A stretch of DNA of 64,000 nt from Dermatemys mawii (lineage: Eukaryota > Chordata > Testudines > Dermatemydidae): NCBI GenBank assembly GCA_007922305.1, contig ML677348.1, positions 23,094,667 through 23,158,666 of the forward strand, given 5' to 3'. Position 1 is the first letter of the stretch. Every line of letters begins with the position of its first letter. Position numbers and translations under genes: made by a program. Below, piece by piece: positions 1-12,755 of the stretch. The notes beneath the pieces are model-generated. The model was given only the letters and a program-made list of their open reading frames with translations, had not been told where the DNA came from and searched no databases.

Positions 1-102
1 CCAGCCATTACACCAGTACTGTCCTGTTTTATTTTTTGAGGACAAAGACGCTCTGGACTTTTATAAAGCCCATGCTTGCTGATCATTTACTTAGTTACAT
101 AC

Positions 103-762
103 TGTGACAAAGCTCCAAGTCTGTACTTGTGGGTCCTGCGCTTCCTGGCAGATTTAGGGGCCTCAGAAACTCATCTAGGCCCCAGAGTGACCTCCCTTTC
201 TCAGTATAATTGGCAAGAGTCACCACCTAGTGAGTTGCCTTCATCACAGGCCAGTATGGAAGATGGAAAAAGGGGGGAGCCCGGGCCCGCCCTCTACTCC
301 GGATTCCAGCCCAGGGACCCTAATAGTATCAGCTAAGATGGCTGACCTTTTAGGCACAAAACACAATACAATTCCCTGGGCTACTTCCCCACAGCAGTCC
401 CTGCTTCTTCAAACTCCACTTCACCCTTACCTCAGGGCCTCCTTCCTTCAGTATGATACGTTGTCCAACACTCAGTCTCACCAACAGCATAACTTCCTTC
501 CACAGCTCCTGACACCCACACCCACCTGACTAACTGGGAGGTTTTTATCTGGTTTCAGCCAGTCCCTGATTGGCTTCAGGTGTCCCAATTAGGCTAGCTG
601 TTTCTACTCCTTTCTAGAAGGTTCTTAATTGGCCCCAGGTGTCTTGATTGGCCTGGAGTAGCCTTTGTTTGGCTATCCAGGGAACAAGGACCTGCACATC
701 CTGAGACTAATATACCTGCCTTCCAGCACTCTCCTATATACTTCTGGTCTGACTCCGTCACA
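103..762 (+). mobile_element. TGTGAC...GTCACA interspersed element, solo-LTR-like
   Basis: The element starts TGTGACAAAG and ends GACTCCGTCACA. It is flanked by ATAC on both sides (99-102 and 763-766). A related 558-bp copy lies at 13857-14414, where an empty-site paralogue proves the boundaries. TG...CA ends with a 4-bp duplication fit a solo LTR of an old retroelement. The six-base inverted ends and a possible 7-of-8 longer flank match (TTACATAC/ATACATAC) leave a non-autonomous DNA transposon possible. No protease, RT or envelope frame is attached, and the small open frames inside it are not coding. Orientation is arbitrary. Confidence 0.6.
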
Positions 763-1335
763 ATACATACAGACTCACTGCCTGTCTACCCTTGTAGGGG
801 GGTTTCTAAGAATGGGCTGTTAGTTCTGTCATTTGTTTCAAATCAAGATGCAGATGTTACCAAAAAAGATGTTTCTAGGCTGAAAATTTAAATTTGTGAC
901 AATTGGGTTTACCATGTGCAGGCATAGAAACCTAGGGCTTATGAGAGTTTGAGCTTTTTATTTTTTAGTCAACTTGATAGCACCTTTATACATCCATTTT
1001 ACATGCAGTATTAAGTGTTGCCATTACTGAAACATACCTGCCTGAGTAGGACCGGTAATAATTTAACAAGGGGTACTCATCTGCTTTGTTATTTTTTTCC
1101 CCAATGGTATATTTGACATATTCAGTTATTTAAAATATTTTAACACAAAGAACTCCATTCCCTTCAATTTGAGTCCTTCTAACTCTGAGTCTTCTGCTGA
1201 TTCTGTACTAATAGCCATGGGTTATTTATATGTATTTTTAAAAATATCTGAATATACCATTTAAAGTAGTTGTTTAGAAATAGACAGATCAGTTCACGGA
1301 AATGAATACTGATAAAGGGTCATCTTGGGTTTTAG
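763..1335 (+). other. ENOX1 intron, nothing recognised
   Basis: AT-rich intronic sequence upstream of the first visible ENOX1 exon. It ends in a TTTTAG-type acceptor at 1331-1335. No conserved frame or repeat boundary was seen. Confidence 0.5.
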
Positions 1336-1453
1336 GAGCTCCGGAATGCTCACAGCGAACAGCTCATGGGGATCCGCCGTGAAGAGGAGATGGAAATGTC
1401 TGATGATGACAGCGATGACAACCCCAGTAAAAAGCTGAGAGTAGACGAATCAG
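1336..1453 (+). CDS. ENOX1: ENOX1 internal exon (acidic linker before coiled coil)
   Basis: This 118-bp exon starts after the acceptor AG at 1334-1335 and ends before the donor GTAAAG at 1454. It encodes ELRNAHSEQLMGIRREEEME, then an acidic serine/aspartate stretch and a KKLRVDES tail, leaving one base (phase 1) for the next exon. ENOX proteins are cell-surface copper-containing NADH/hydroquinone oxidases with disulfide-thiol exchange activity. They have an RRM-like domain followed by a C-terminal coiled-coil region, and this exon lies between the two. The SDDDSDDNPSKK-type acidic stretch fits ENOX1 rather than its paralogue ENOX2. The family call comes from remembered protein sequence. The exon was too short and internal to appear as a long open frame. 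The leftover G joins CT of the 33043 exon to give Ala, which supports the model. Confidence 0.85.
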
Positions 1454-3973
1454 GTAAAGTTGAAACCCTTCACAATATCCTGTAAGATGTCAAACTATTC
1501 ATTGAAAAATGTAGATGGGTGATGTTACCTCCAGCGATATAAAATAGTTACATAACATAGAATATCTACTTTTAATTGAATTATCAGTACATTTTGTCTT
1601 TATATGACACTCACTTGTCTCTAGAGTGCTCTGTCACATTCCAAGAAACATACTCATCACAATGCTCCAGTTCTTTCCATAGTTGCTTCCATTTTGGGTC
1701 TTTCAGCAAGGTCTAATCATCTTCAAAAACTGTATTTCATTCCAGGATAATAATAATGTCATATTTACATAAAAGCAGCTGAAACTGTGTTTCGTTCAAT
1801 ATTCTTTGAATCTCACCTTTTCTTACCAGCAAACACATTTACATGTATGTTATCTGAGTTTTCCATGGAATTAACACTTAAAGATACACATTTCAAAGTG
1901 TGGCACCAGATATGCATTAATTGACACTCTTGCCTATCAAGAAATGAAGAGCAAGTACACTTGATATATTTCAGGTATCCGGAGGTGGACATTGGGCTGA
2001 CTCAGAGACTTATGAGTGACTGGTATGCATTATGGAAGGGAATACCTTAGTTTGAATCTTTCCCTTGGTTTCTTGATCTTCATGTCAGCAATGGGTTAAA
2101 GATAGTTGTGAGGGGCTGACAAGGGTTGAGCTGCGTGTTACTCAGCATCAAAAAGGAAAGCCTTTCAGAAGCTCTAAATGAAGCTTAATTGAGCTCTGCC
2201 AAGCAGAGATGAGGTATATGAGCAAAGATGGGGCAAGTTATATGCACAAATTCAAGATGTTAACAATGACATATGTTTGACCTAAACATCTGCACACAGG
2301 TTCCAGATTCTATGACCTGACCCCATTTCTCCCATTGCTGATGGGGTCCTATGTCTGTGCATGTGTACATGTATGTATGCTTTCAGATATGCAAGAGAAA
2401 ATTGTTTACCTCACAGGTGCCAGTGGCTATGAGATTAAAGATCTCCAGAAATAAAGACTGAAAAGTAGGATACCATTGTGGAAAGAAACATTCTCTATGA
2501 ACAGGAAATGGGTATTTCTCCTGCAGGAAAAAATGGTTTTCAGAACGGTAGATAGATATAATAAACCCTTCTGGGGCAGCTTTAATTTCTGCTTAAGATA
2601 ATTGTATGGGATTGAATTTTCCAGTATTCATTAGTAGAGTGATTGGAACTGACACAGTGGCTCTGTGGGCATAGTATTGCTGGCAATCATGGATTCTTAT
2701 GAACACATAATCATTTGCCTTGGCATGTCCAGTCTTATGGAGATAAATAATTATAATTAACAATAACAAAAAAAAGGTGAGCAATGCCAAGTCACTGGCC
2801 TCAAGGAACATAATTATGCTATGAAGAGTCATACTTAATATTTTATTGCATATTAACAAATATATGCTTAGTCTGAGGTGCAGTTCAGCCACTGTGTTTC
2901 ATATTAACCAGTAGAAAATATGTGGGTTTTTTCTTGTAGTGAAAAGATGTATTTTTCAGATTTGTTCTGTTTGTTTTTGGACGAAAAACAGAGATTTCTG
3001 TGATTCTCCCTCCCCTTCTTTTTGAGTTGTTTTGAATCAGTCTTGGACTGGATTATTGTCTTGGACTGATAATTCACATTCATAATAACATTAACAGTTT
3101 TGCTAATACATCACATACAAAGTGCAAATTCAATCATATAAATCCAATACAGTGGTCATCCAAAACCATCACTAATGCAGCTCTCTTACCTCAGGGTTGA
3201 ATTTGGTCCAGTATGTAGTTGATCCAGCCTGTTCCCTCTGAAGAATCACCCAATAACAAAACTAGATTTAACCATTTTCTTTTTCCAACATTAGACTTTC
3301 AAATAAATGTTTTGATTCTCCTCTCGTTTATGCTGCTGTCAGCTAAGAGTAACTATTCAAAACCAATGAACTTACTCTACAGTAAAACTTGTCTGAGGGG
3401 AAAATCAGACCCTGCTTGTTGGCTGTTCACCTTTTTCTGTTAGTCAGGATCCTCACCCTCCTTTGCTGTAGATGTCAGGTTTTGGGTTTTGGTTTTTGAC
3501 TTGAGTATGTCATTCCTGACCCATTTTTCCTTCTCTTATCTGTTTCCATGGTTTATTCTACAGAGAGAATATTAAAAATCAAAATCTTTATGGTGCAAAG
3601 GGACACCTTTGTTCAGTAAGCAAACGTTGACATGTTCCTCATTGTTAAATCCTTATCTATCTGCAGAATAGTAAAAGTATATAATTTTCATGAAGGATAG
3701 GACAGTGTGAGAATGACCAAAAGATGAATGATTTGATCTCCATTCAATTTAAGAGCACCACATTCAAATAAACCTTTAAGAAAACTAATGACAAACTAAG
3801 GGTTCTAGTCAGCCCTTATATAAAAAGCCTGCCTCCCAGTGAATTCAGGTATTGGATTTTTTTCCTAGATGTTCCCACTACTACAGTTAGAGTTACTATT
3901 TCAGCAATCCTCTGAAACTATTTCACCTGCTTAATCAAGTATTATCATTCTCCTTGTGCAAAAATAACGTTTT
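1454..3973 (+). other. ENOX1 intron, no assignable feature
   Basis: AT-rich intron sequence. Short open frames at 2593-2892 (minus) and 3219-3443 (plus) show no recognisable domain, biased composition or splice context. I see no gene or clear repeat boundary here. Confidence 0.5.
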
Positions 3974-4463
3974 GGCCTGAGGGCTACTTTGGGTTTCCGA
4001 AATTGTATAGAGGACCCAGCTCCCACCCCCATTCGACCCCCCTGATTCTCGCCTCCTGATGGTCCTCCTGGGACTTCTGCCCCATCCAACCCGGCCCCCG
4101 TTCCCTGTCCCCTGATGGCCCCCCCGGGACCCATGCCCCTTCCATCCCTCCCTGTCTCCTGAATGCCCCCTGAGCTCCTGTCCCTGACTGCTCCCCGCCG
4201 CCCCATCCAACTCCTCTCCTTCCTGAATTCCATCCCCCCAGGATCCCTGCCCCTATTCAACCACCTTGTATCCCGCCCTCTGACCATCCCGCCCCTTATC
4301 CACACCGCAGCCCCACCGCCCAGAGCATTGTGTCAGCAGCACAGTGACCTGAGGCTGTGAGGGTGGGAGGAGGGGGCAGCAGAGAGGGGCTGGTAGCCTC
4401 CTGGGCCAGGAGCTCAGGGGCCAGGCAGGAGGGTCCCATGGGCCGTAGTTTGCCTGACCTCTG
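3974..4463 (-). repeat. GC-rich hAT-like non-autonomous repeat, truncated
   Basis: A C-rich block of degenerate CCCCTG/CCCAACCC units abruptly replaces AT-rich intron. Its right end, GGGCCGTAGTTTGCC...CCTCTG, matches the terminal sequence I know from abundant reptile hAT-like repeats (reverse complement starts CAGAGGT). The corresponding left terminus is missing, so the copy looks truncated. The frames through it on both strands (for example 3931-4305 minus, rich in G and R) are compositional artefacts. Confidence 0.55.
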
Positions 4464-6149
4464 ATTTAGATACTATGGCGATGAGTGCCAAGTACGTCCC
4501 TAACATCTAGATTGATTAGAATGAAGAAGCCATATTGGTGCGATCTTTAATGTCAATAGTTAAGTGTATTGAGATGAAGAGCAGTGAATTCCAGCCCCAT
4601 CATTTCCATTTACTATTTAACAGATGTTAAGAATAGGGAGGTGCAAGAGCCCATATCTGTTAGATGTAGTCTGAAGCCTGATCAAGTTTAAGTTTCAAAG
4701 TGGCACTACCCTAATGCCAGGCTCTTGGACACTGTGGATTTTGTGCACTATGGAGCAGATGGTGAAACGTTTGGCAGCGAGGTGTTTGCTTTGGGAACCC
4801 TGGTCAGGTCTTCAAGCCAGCAACAAATTTGTTGCACGTTACAAATTGCACTAATCACTGCATGTTTTGGTGGATTCAGGTTTGTTTCTTAAGGATATAC
4901 AGTGCAGCTTAATCGTGCCTCGTTACAAAGTACATCGTTGCATTTTAGACTCAAATGTACTTCTTTTCTCCGCAAACCTATTGATTTTCTCACTGTTCAT
5001 TTCCCTAATTTATTAATGTCAGAAATTCTGTATCTTAAAACCAAGGCCACACTGTGCATCAGTGCCAAATCCAGGCTTATAACTCAGGACCTCCTGACTC
5101 CCAGCCATGAGCTCATTCCTCCAGACCATGCTGCAATGCAGAGACACAGCACTCTGAGTATACACAGCCTAACTCATAGCAATGCTGTACAAAGACACCA
5201 CATTTTCAGGGCTTGAGGCATTACGACCCTACTCACATGAGCAGGAGGTTGTAGAGGTTACATCACCTACACCTCCAGGGACAGGGCAAACTGCAGTACT
5301 GTCCTCCATCAGCAGAGAGGAATTTTTAAACTGCTCCATCAGAAACTTGCCACTGGAGTCTACCCAGGAGATATATTGAACTAGCACAGATGGCTTGGCT
5401 TTCTCTCATTCCTGGCCAGCCATGCCCACTCTGTGGGGCTGACGAGCCCAGGTCTTCAGGCCCCATAGCAGAGTTAAAAGTCCTGGTCCCCGTGTTGTAT
5501 TCCCCATCCCTCTCAGATTGGACCCACAGCCTGGGACTGATGGTGAACTCCAAGGGACACTACTCAGTGAATCTGACGCATGTCTTTCTTTAGAGCCCTG
5601 TTTTCCACAAGTCAAGCTTGAGATGTAAACTTTGACTTATTTGCATTGTGGATTTTGGAGCTTGAAGGGAAAAAAGAAGTTTGCTGAGGTAAAACTGAGA
5701 GATTGCTAAAAAATTGGCAACTGACTTCATTAATACATTTGAAAGTCAAGGTGCAGTTATTAAAGCATTAGTTCAGAAAAATGGCACCCTGCACAGGAGT
5801 CGAGAGAATAGAGGGAAATTTTTAGAACAATTGGAATTTATGGATGGTTGGTCTCCTGCCTGCTGGCATTGGGAGCAGGGACTCAAAATTAAAAGTCTCA
5901 GAAGTAATTTTAAGAATTATTGAAGTGAAGCTACATCCTGCAGAGATAACAAAAAAGTTTGCTGTATCCTAGGAGATATCAATAATTTCCCTTTAAGGGA
6001 AACAGGTTAGAGTTACAGATCCTGATTATGTGCTATTAATTCTACTCACTGCAACTCCAGTGAGGAAGAGAGTTTTTCAGGCAGTCATAAAAGCGAAAAG
6101 ACACTTTTCTGCAAAAGTCCACTGGATGGATGGTCCCATGTATGAAGAG
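4464..6149 (+). other. intron, nothing recognised
   Basis: Mixed-composition intron. The short frames at 4902-5216 and 5390-5593 have no recognisable domain. A weak A-rich stretch at 5640-6020 could be decayed retroposon sequence, but no family could be named. Confidence 0.4.
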
Positions 6150-6847
6150 CAGGTGTCCGGTTTTCTACTGGAACACCCAGTCGAAAAGGGATCCTGGCAG
6201 TTCCGGTCAGCACCATTGACCAGACTGTTAAAGGTCTGGTCAATGTGCTACGGCACTAAGGCAGGATAGTTCCTAGCTGTCTGGGGCACCATGCTGCACC
6301 TGAAACAGCCAGTGGGTCTGGCTCCTAGGTGTGGGGGCCACAGGACTCCAAGAGCTGCCATCACCTCGAGCACTGGCTCCGCACTGGCCAATGGGAGCTG
6401 GGGGCGGTGCCTGTGGGCAAAAAACATGCATCCCAGAGCCCCCTCCCACACCCTGAACCCTCATCCCTGGCCCCATCCCAGAGCCCTCACCCCGCTGCTC
6501 TTCAACCCCCTGCCCCAGCCCAGAGCCCCCACCCCCTACTGCACCCCAACCCCCTGCCTCAACCTGAAAACTCTTCCCACATTCCAAATCCCTTAGCCCC
6601 ACCCCTCCCATCCTGGAGCCCCCACCTGCACTCCAAACCTCTCATCACAAGCCAGAGCCTCACCCCCTCCCACAGCCCAAACCCCTGCCTGAGCCCAGTC
6701 AAAGTGAGTGAAGGTGGGGAAAAGCAAGCCACCGAGGGAGGGGGAATGTAGTGAGTAGGGGCGGGGCCTATGGTAAGGGGTGGGGCCTTGGGGAAAGGAC
6801 GGGACTAGGGTGTTTGGTTTTGTGCAATTAGAAAGTTGGCAACCCTA
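6150..6847 (-). repeat. GC-rich interspersed repeat ending in TTGGCAACCCTAG
   Basis: The block begins CAGGTGTCCGG. It contains a CACTGGCCAATGGGAGC-type GC-rich core and long C-rich degenerate tandem units (about 6430-6700), and ends AGTTGGCAACCCTAG. Read on the minus strand it starts AGGGTTGCCAACTTTCTAAT, a start I recognise as typical of a common reptile repeat. No clean target duplication was found, so the class is unassigned. The overlapping frames at 6273-6751 on both strands are compositional. Confidence 0.55.
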
Positions 6848-7100
6848 GTCCTGTGGTTAAGGCATTTGAATTGGGCTCAGGAAATCTGGGTGATATTCCA
6901 GATCTGCCACAAAATACCTGTGTGACCTTATCTCTCTGTGTCTCAGTGCCCAAGCTGTAAAATGAGGATAATAGTGCTTCCTTTTGTCTACCCATTGTCT
7001 GTCTTGCCATTTAGATTGTAAGCTGTTTGATGTAAGGACTGTCTCTGATTATATATATGTACAATAGGGATCTTGGCCTCTAGAAACTACTGCAATAAAA
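6848..7100 (+). repeat. MIR/CORE-SINE-type retroposon
   Basis: It contains the order expected of a MIR-like SINE: GTGGTTAAGGCATTTGAATT, an internal TTCCAGATCTGCCAC segment, TGTGTGACCTTATCTCTCTG, TCTGTGTCTCAGTGCCC and GTAAAATGAGGATAATAGTG. A 3' portion with TGTAAGCTGTTTGATGTAAGGACTG follows. It directly abuts the preceding GC-rich repeat. Confidence 0.7.
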
Positions 7101-8590
7101 GTAATAAAAAGTTGTGTCTCCCTTGTGACATATACAAGTACTTGTAGGAAGGCAATTTCATGCATAACAGCAAATTAAGCAACTGTAAATTGTGTATGTA
7201 ATTATGTGTTTGGGGTACATACTTTAAGCACATAATATAGATACAACTTTCCAAAGTCAGTGCAGTTCGGACCTCTAGGATGGGATTTTCAAAACCACTC
7301 ATGTGACTTAGTTCATGTTTGGAAATCACACCCTTTGCAAATAATACTACACCCGGGATAAATTAGGCATCTCTATAAATCTCACCAATTGCAGGCCTGA
7401 TCACTACTTGGATGAGAAATCTTCAAGGAAAGCCCCCAGAAATGCAGTGTGACCTGGCTGATTCATCTTGCCGCAATCTTCTCGCTATGATTCAATCTCC
7501 TCTTGCCATTTCTCAGGCCTTGTCTTTATCCGCAGTTGCAGAAGTTTAACAAAAGGTCTGATTTTAAGTTGATTTAGTTAAACGGGTGCAAAACGTTGAG
7601 TGAATAAACTGGTGCAATTGTTGAATATTAACAAGGCCTAAATCTCTTAGGCGTGACATTTTGGAACTTATCCCTGCTCTTACTTTATTTTTCCAACTTC
7701 CCCCTCTCAAAACCTTTTGCTTTTTCCCTCTTCATTCTAGTTCTAATGACTGGATGTTTCTCCCTTCATTTTCTTGTAAATCAGGTATTTTGGTTTTACT
7801 TGAGACCATTAGTTTTTGACTTCTTTGTTTTATTATTGCTTGTTGATTTCCCTGCTTTCCACTGTTAGGTCAAATTTGGACGTAATAGTATTGCTTTAAT
7901 AAAATCTATCTTTTTCTTTATATCTGTTGACAAAAGCCATGTAAACGTTCTCATGTATTACCCTTGGATTAATGGATCAGTGCTCTTTTTTCTTCCCATA
8001 AATGAATAAAATTTCAATATAATCAGCAACCTACAAGTAACCCTAAATAATAAATTAATATGCACATGAGGAGGAAGGTAGAATTTAGGTTAAAAAAAAA
8101 AACCTGCCTCTTTCACTCTGTCAAGGAGTTTTGACAATCAACAGCAAAGAAAACAATATTTGAAATATAAAGGACTAAACGGTAGGCACACCAGAGTAAT
8201 CCCCAAGTTCTTGCAGTGTAGGGGGCAAGGGAAATTTGTATCTCTTTATGCTGTTGGAGCAACACAAAGGTACTTTATTGTAACAGAGGATTTATCCCAC
8301 AAAAAGCGTATAGTTTAATCAAAACAGCTTTCTATTGTGGGGGAAAAGTCTGGACCCAATTGCCACGAGAGACTTTCTGCTCCAGGGGACCATCAGAGAG
8401 GATCACAAGAGAGCAAGACAAGATATTCACTCCCTCCACGAAGTAATAAGTCTGTACATGTACTTTTCCCAGCATGTCAGTTGGGAGCTGAGCTCAATCC
8501 ACTCATCAGGCCGGCCAAAACCTGGGCTTTCTAACAGGATTTTGTATACTGATATATATTGCATTTTTCCACAGCATTTACAAAAACAAG
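7101..8590 (+). other. intron, nothing recognised
   Basis: AT-rich intron. The open frames (7087-7329 minus, 7653-7868 plus, 8335-8613 plus) are hydrophobic or low-complexity chance frames without domain signatures. Confidence 0.45.
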
Positions 8591-8714
8591 CCCTGATTCA
8601 GGAAGGACTCTAAGCACATGTCTAACTTGAAGCATGTGAGCAGTCCCATTAACTTCAACAGAACTGTTCCCATGCTTAGAGTTAGGCCTGCATATGTATC
8701 TTCCTGAATCAGGG
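8591..8714. repeat. foldback MITE with 15-bp terminal inverted repeats
   Basis: The left end CCCTGATTCAGGAAG (8591-8605) is perfectly inverted at 8700-8714. Between them, ACTCTAAGCACATG and CATGCTTAGAGTTAG continue the imperfect inversion. This is a classic short foldback DNA element. No flanking duplication is clear, and no coding content. Confidence 0.65.
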
Positions 8715-8740
8715 CCAGAGGAGACTCCCAAACTTGCATG

Positions 8741-8766
8741 TTTTTTTGTTTGTTTGTTTGTTTTTT
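8741..8766 (+). repeat. (TTTG)n simple repeat
   Basis: A T-rich TTTG microsatellite directly follows the foldback MITE. Confidence 0.7.
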
Positions 8767-11654
8767 GATAAAACATAACAAATGTCACCTTCTATGTATC
8801 ACGTATGTTCCTCTGCAACATTAACACATCCTTAGACCAGGAACAGAGCCACATTCTGCTATAGTACAACACATCAATGAAGGGGTTAAGAGCCATTCTT
8901 TTGTTTTTAAAAGAAGATATAACTTTCAAAAATATTTACCTAATAAGGATTTGGAGTAAATGACCAGTTAACTGAAATCTGCAGTGTAAAGTCTATGGTG
9001 CTTTGATACCTTTTGACTACCAGAAATGCTATTATCTAGATTACATTTTATTATGTTTTCTGAGTATTTCATACTGATAAGGTTTGAGGCAGGATCATTA
9101 TATATGAGAATAGATTTAATCCTATTTTTTTAGGAAGCTTTAAGGACGCTGAGGGATTATTTATGTAATAAGATGCAAAGTTGCTATGGAAAATGCTATA
9201 GCAACCTACCATCTTCACAAAACCAAACAGCCACTTATGACAGCAATCTAAATTTACATTTATGTTAGTGTCATTTTATTGACAACCTTAGTGTCTAATT
9301 TTGACAGCATGTTAAAATAAGTTTTGAGATTGTGCTGGAGCAAAATTAACAGCCATTGCTGGAATGAAAAGAGTTCATATAATTTCCTGAGCCAATATTA
9401 GAATATTTCACTTTTTGCAAAATTGCATTCAAAAATAGTAGAAAAGAGATTTTGTGGGTGTGCCAAATAAACTAAAATCATTTATGTCTTTTCATACATT
9501 CTCTGTTAAGGTTTTTCTGTTAATTTATTAGTAAAGATGTATTTGGTACAAGTTAAAAGTAACAAGAGAACATTTTTACAAGAGTAAATGCCCAATTAAA
9601 ATGTTTTCATTTGTTTTATATCTTCATGAAAATATTTTCTAAAAAGAAATGGTTTTGTCTCAGAATTTATTTCAAATCCTATACCTTTTACTGCAACTTT
9701 CACAGCTCAGGATATAAACCATAATTTTTCATTAGGTTTAAAATAGCAGGGCAACACATCTGAATACATAGAGTTATAGTCTGATACTGAAATGTCCTAT
9801 ATAAACAGCAGGCGCTCATCTTCTGAAAACAAAATAAGCAGTAGATGTAACCTTGTTGGAAGTGGAAAGAGACAGAATGAGCTGTGTCCTGTTCTCATTG
9901 CAGTTAATAAAAAAACTCCAATTCTCTTCCATGAGAGCAGAAGCAGGCTCAGTGTATTGATTTTTTTTTTCATACCCCTCCGTTAAGAATCTTGAAGTGC
10001 AACCGTAACGTTGTTGAAGTGGGATGTTGGCAGCAAAATCAATAAAAGACAATAAGGGAACATATGCTGTTTTCAGCTTCTTCCCAACCTGATACAGCCT
10101 TTATTAGCATCATTTTCCCAATTACACTCCACCCTCTGTGGAAAGTGATCTTTGTTAGAACATTTTGTCTGATATAAAGCTTTTGTACCTCAGCTCTTAA
10201 CTGCCTTTACACTTTACTAGAATAAGACCTATTTCTAAAACTGAAAAAGTTGGCCTTTGGTCATGAATTACCTATGCCACAAATCACAGGCATGTTCAGG
10301 AGTAGCTCCATTTGATTTTCAGTTTTCTAGTTATTGTGTTACTATTTTGTTAAAGATCCTTTTAATATTTTTAATTTAAATTAAGCTCTAGGACTTTGGT
10401 TTTCTTCTTTATTATTCTGCACTGCATGCTTTGTTGAGTTTGAGAATCCTTTCTAACTCAAGATCTGCAGTTATCAGAGATCCTTACAAATACTTCTCGA
10501 GGTGGAGATTTGGAAGCCAGCTGACTGAAGTTTAAATCTGCAATGTATACAGCTCTCACCCATGAAACCCCTGGTAATCTGTAGCATAACATGGTAAATG
10601 GAATTGTTTTCAGTCTCAATGCACAGATTTTAAACTCATAGCTACAGACCGGGGAAGGGCATCATTGGATCATGAGACATGCAAGGCTGACTGAGATCTC
10701 CAAGGTGTTTAAAAGCTTATCTCTTCAAAGACTGCAGATTCCACCTCCCTATACATTCTTCTCGCTTGCAGTTTGACAAATGCTTGAATTCCAAGAGTTA
10801 AGAACCTAGCAAGCATGGCTAGCATCCAGAACTGGGTGACACTTGAAATTCCCCAAAGCTACCAAGACTTAGTGAGGCTGTTGTTTGTTTTGATGAATGA
10901 ACTTTAGATATTTTGGATTGTGAGGTGTTTCAAGATTCCTGTTTTTTTAGTGTTGGCTTGAAGACTGCCCAAAGATAAATCCATGTCTACTAACGTTCAT
11001 GTACATTTTAAATTATATCTGGGACCTCTACGTTGAAGTATTTGGTTTTTAAAGGCAAATAGCAAAGGGGTAAAACGCTGCTTCAAGTTGAGTGACTGTT
11101 TTTTAAATTCCAGTTGCATAGTGAAGGGGAGGAGGGGAAAGGCTGTGTTGGGAGTCAAATAACGACAAAAATTGGACATACTGTTTTACTCTTCCTCCCC
11201 ACTAGTTTATACGTATGGTTCAAAGAACTCTATTCCTATGATATTTTTCTTATTTCTAAAGAGGTTAAGATTTTCCTCTTTTAAAAGCGGTTAAGATTTT
11301 CCTCTTGTTGGAACCTTTGACGGCACACATTCTGGAGGTTCAGATTAGGGCTCTGAACTGCTATAAACTTCTTCCTTTTTCATGGAAAAATAGCTGATTA
11401 TTTTTTTTAATGTATTGATTTAGTGTTCCATAAATTAGGTGTATTGCAATTTTCAAGTTATATACACGATGGTTTCTAACATGTTTTTGCAGCGCTTTGT
11501 TAAAGAAATCTGTGATTTTTGCGTTGCTTTTACAGTTGCCAAGTGTCCATCTTAAACAATGGTGTGGGAAGATCTCCATATTTGCAGGTCTCGGCCAGTT
11601 GGTACTTCAGTTCAGCTGTTTCTGAATTGGTCTTTTTCTCTGTTCCCTATATGG
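8767..11654 (+). other. intron, nothing recognised
   Basis: AT-rich intron with no assignable gene or repeat boundary. It contains a small direct duplication, GGTTAAGATTTTCCTCTT, at about 11263-11280 and 11289-11306. Confidence 0.45.
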
Positions 11655-12400
11655 CTGTGTAGTGGGGCGCCTGCCCCACTCCTGCTAAAAGGGGCTTAAA
11701 ACAGCCCAAGAAAAGGGTTGTGGCTGGGAGCAAGCAAGCTCCAGCCTCGTTGGGAAGGCAGCCACAGCAGTGGCTGCATCAATTAGGGCCCAGCTGGCCC
11801 TGATAAAAAGGCCCAGAGTTTGGTGGAGAGGGAGAGTCTCCTCTGGCTACAGAGGCAGACAGGCCTGGCTGCTGGGAGCTTGAGCAAGGTACGTAGAGGG
11901 AAGCAGGGCTGGGGCAAGGCAAGAGTAGCTGGGGAAGCTCTGGCCTGGAAACCCCCAGGCTGCAGGGCCTAGGAGATGGCCCAAGTAAGGGGTACTGGGG
12001 TTGCCGGGGGCAGCCCAGGGCTCTAGAGGCAGAAGCAGCAGGCCAACCCTCCTTGCTAATGATGAATGGCAAAGATACTGCTGTCTGCCCCAGAGAACGG
12101 GGGCAAGTGGTGACTGGCAGTTGCCTAGACTGAGGCAAGGTGGAGAGAGAAGGTGGGGAGGGAGACCCAGCGTGAGACTGTGGGGGTACTGCAGCAGTGC
12201 AGCACCCCAGGGAAGAGGGCACCAGGGTCCAGGGAGGGACACGGGGCCAGAGTGCAAGCGGGACAACGGACTGCAGAGGGCACTCCGGATGCTGGAAGAG
12301 CTAATTCCTGGACAGACCAGCAGGAGGCACTGTAGGGGTGAGTCGCCGCCCTGCTACAGGCTGCTTTTGCCTCTTGGATTTTTCTGAGCTCCAGAGAAGT
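11655..12400 (+). repeat. GC-rich LTR-like fragment with TATA-like box
   Basis: A sharply GC-rich stretch starts near TGTAGTGGGGCGCCTGCCCC. It contains a TATA-like TGATAAAAAGGCC (about 11801-11813) followed by purine-rich transcribed-looking sequence. It resembles reptile LTR promoters in layout. No matching partner LTR, primer-binding site or coding sequence was found, and the ends are uncertain. The frames at 11779-12387 on both strands are compositional. Confidence 0.35.
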
Positions 12401-12755
12401 GAACTTCTTAACAGATGAGGAGGAATGTGGTAAATGGTGTTAAATGCTCTATTCTGTTATATTACACTGCTCTACAGCCAAAATGCTTCTGAAATAAATG
12501 TAGTCCAACTTTACTAATTCTGGGTCACTGAGAACGAAAATGATGCTTAAAATTATGGATTGGCTCTAGTTTTCAAGATATGCTATTGGGTCAGTATATA
12601 CAACCCTTGACATGGGAATGGCGGAGGATAAGTGAGTTATAAAGGGAAGGGATCTCAATTTAAACCAGAAATGACTAAAATACATCTTTGACTGGATCTA
12701 TGAATAAATCTATGACTGGGTTTGGACAGTACTTGCTTTTTAGGCAAAACAATGA

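Noticed and set aside
3931..4305. 124-codon minus-strand frame rich in G, R and M
   Set aside because: It lies within a C-rich interspersed repeat. The composition alone explains it, and there is no domain or splice context.
11779..12387. Overlapping 128-147 codon frames on both strands
   Set aside because: All run through one GC-rich LTR-like stretch. Proline/serine-rich products on one strand and glycine/arginine-rich on the other are typical of biased DNA, not genes.
12465..12476. Calling the transposon ends piggyBac or Kolobok (TTAA)
   Set aside because: Only TTA, not TTAA, is present at both ends of both copies (for example TTAC on the left). The termini are CACTG.
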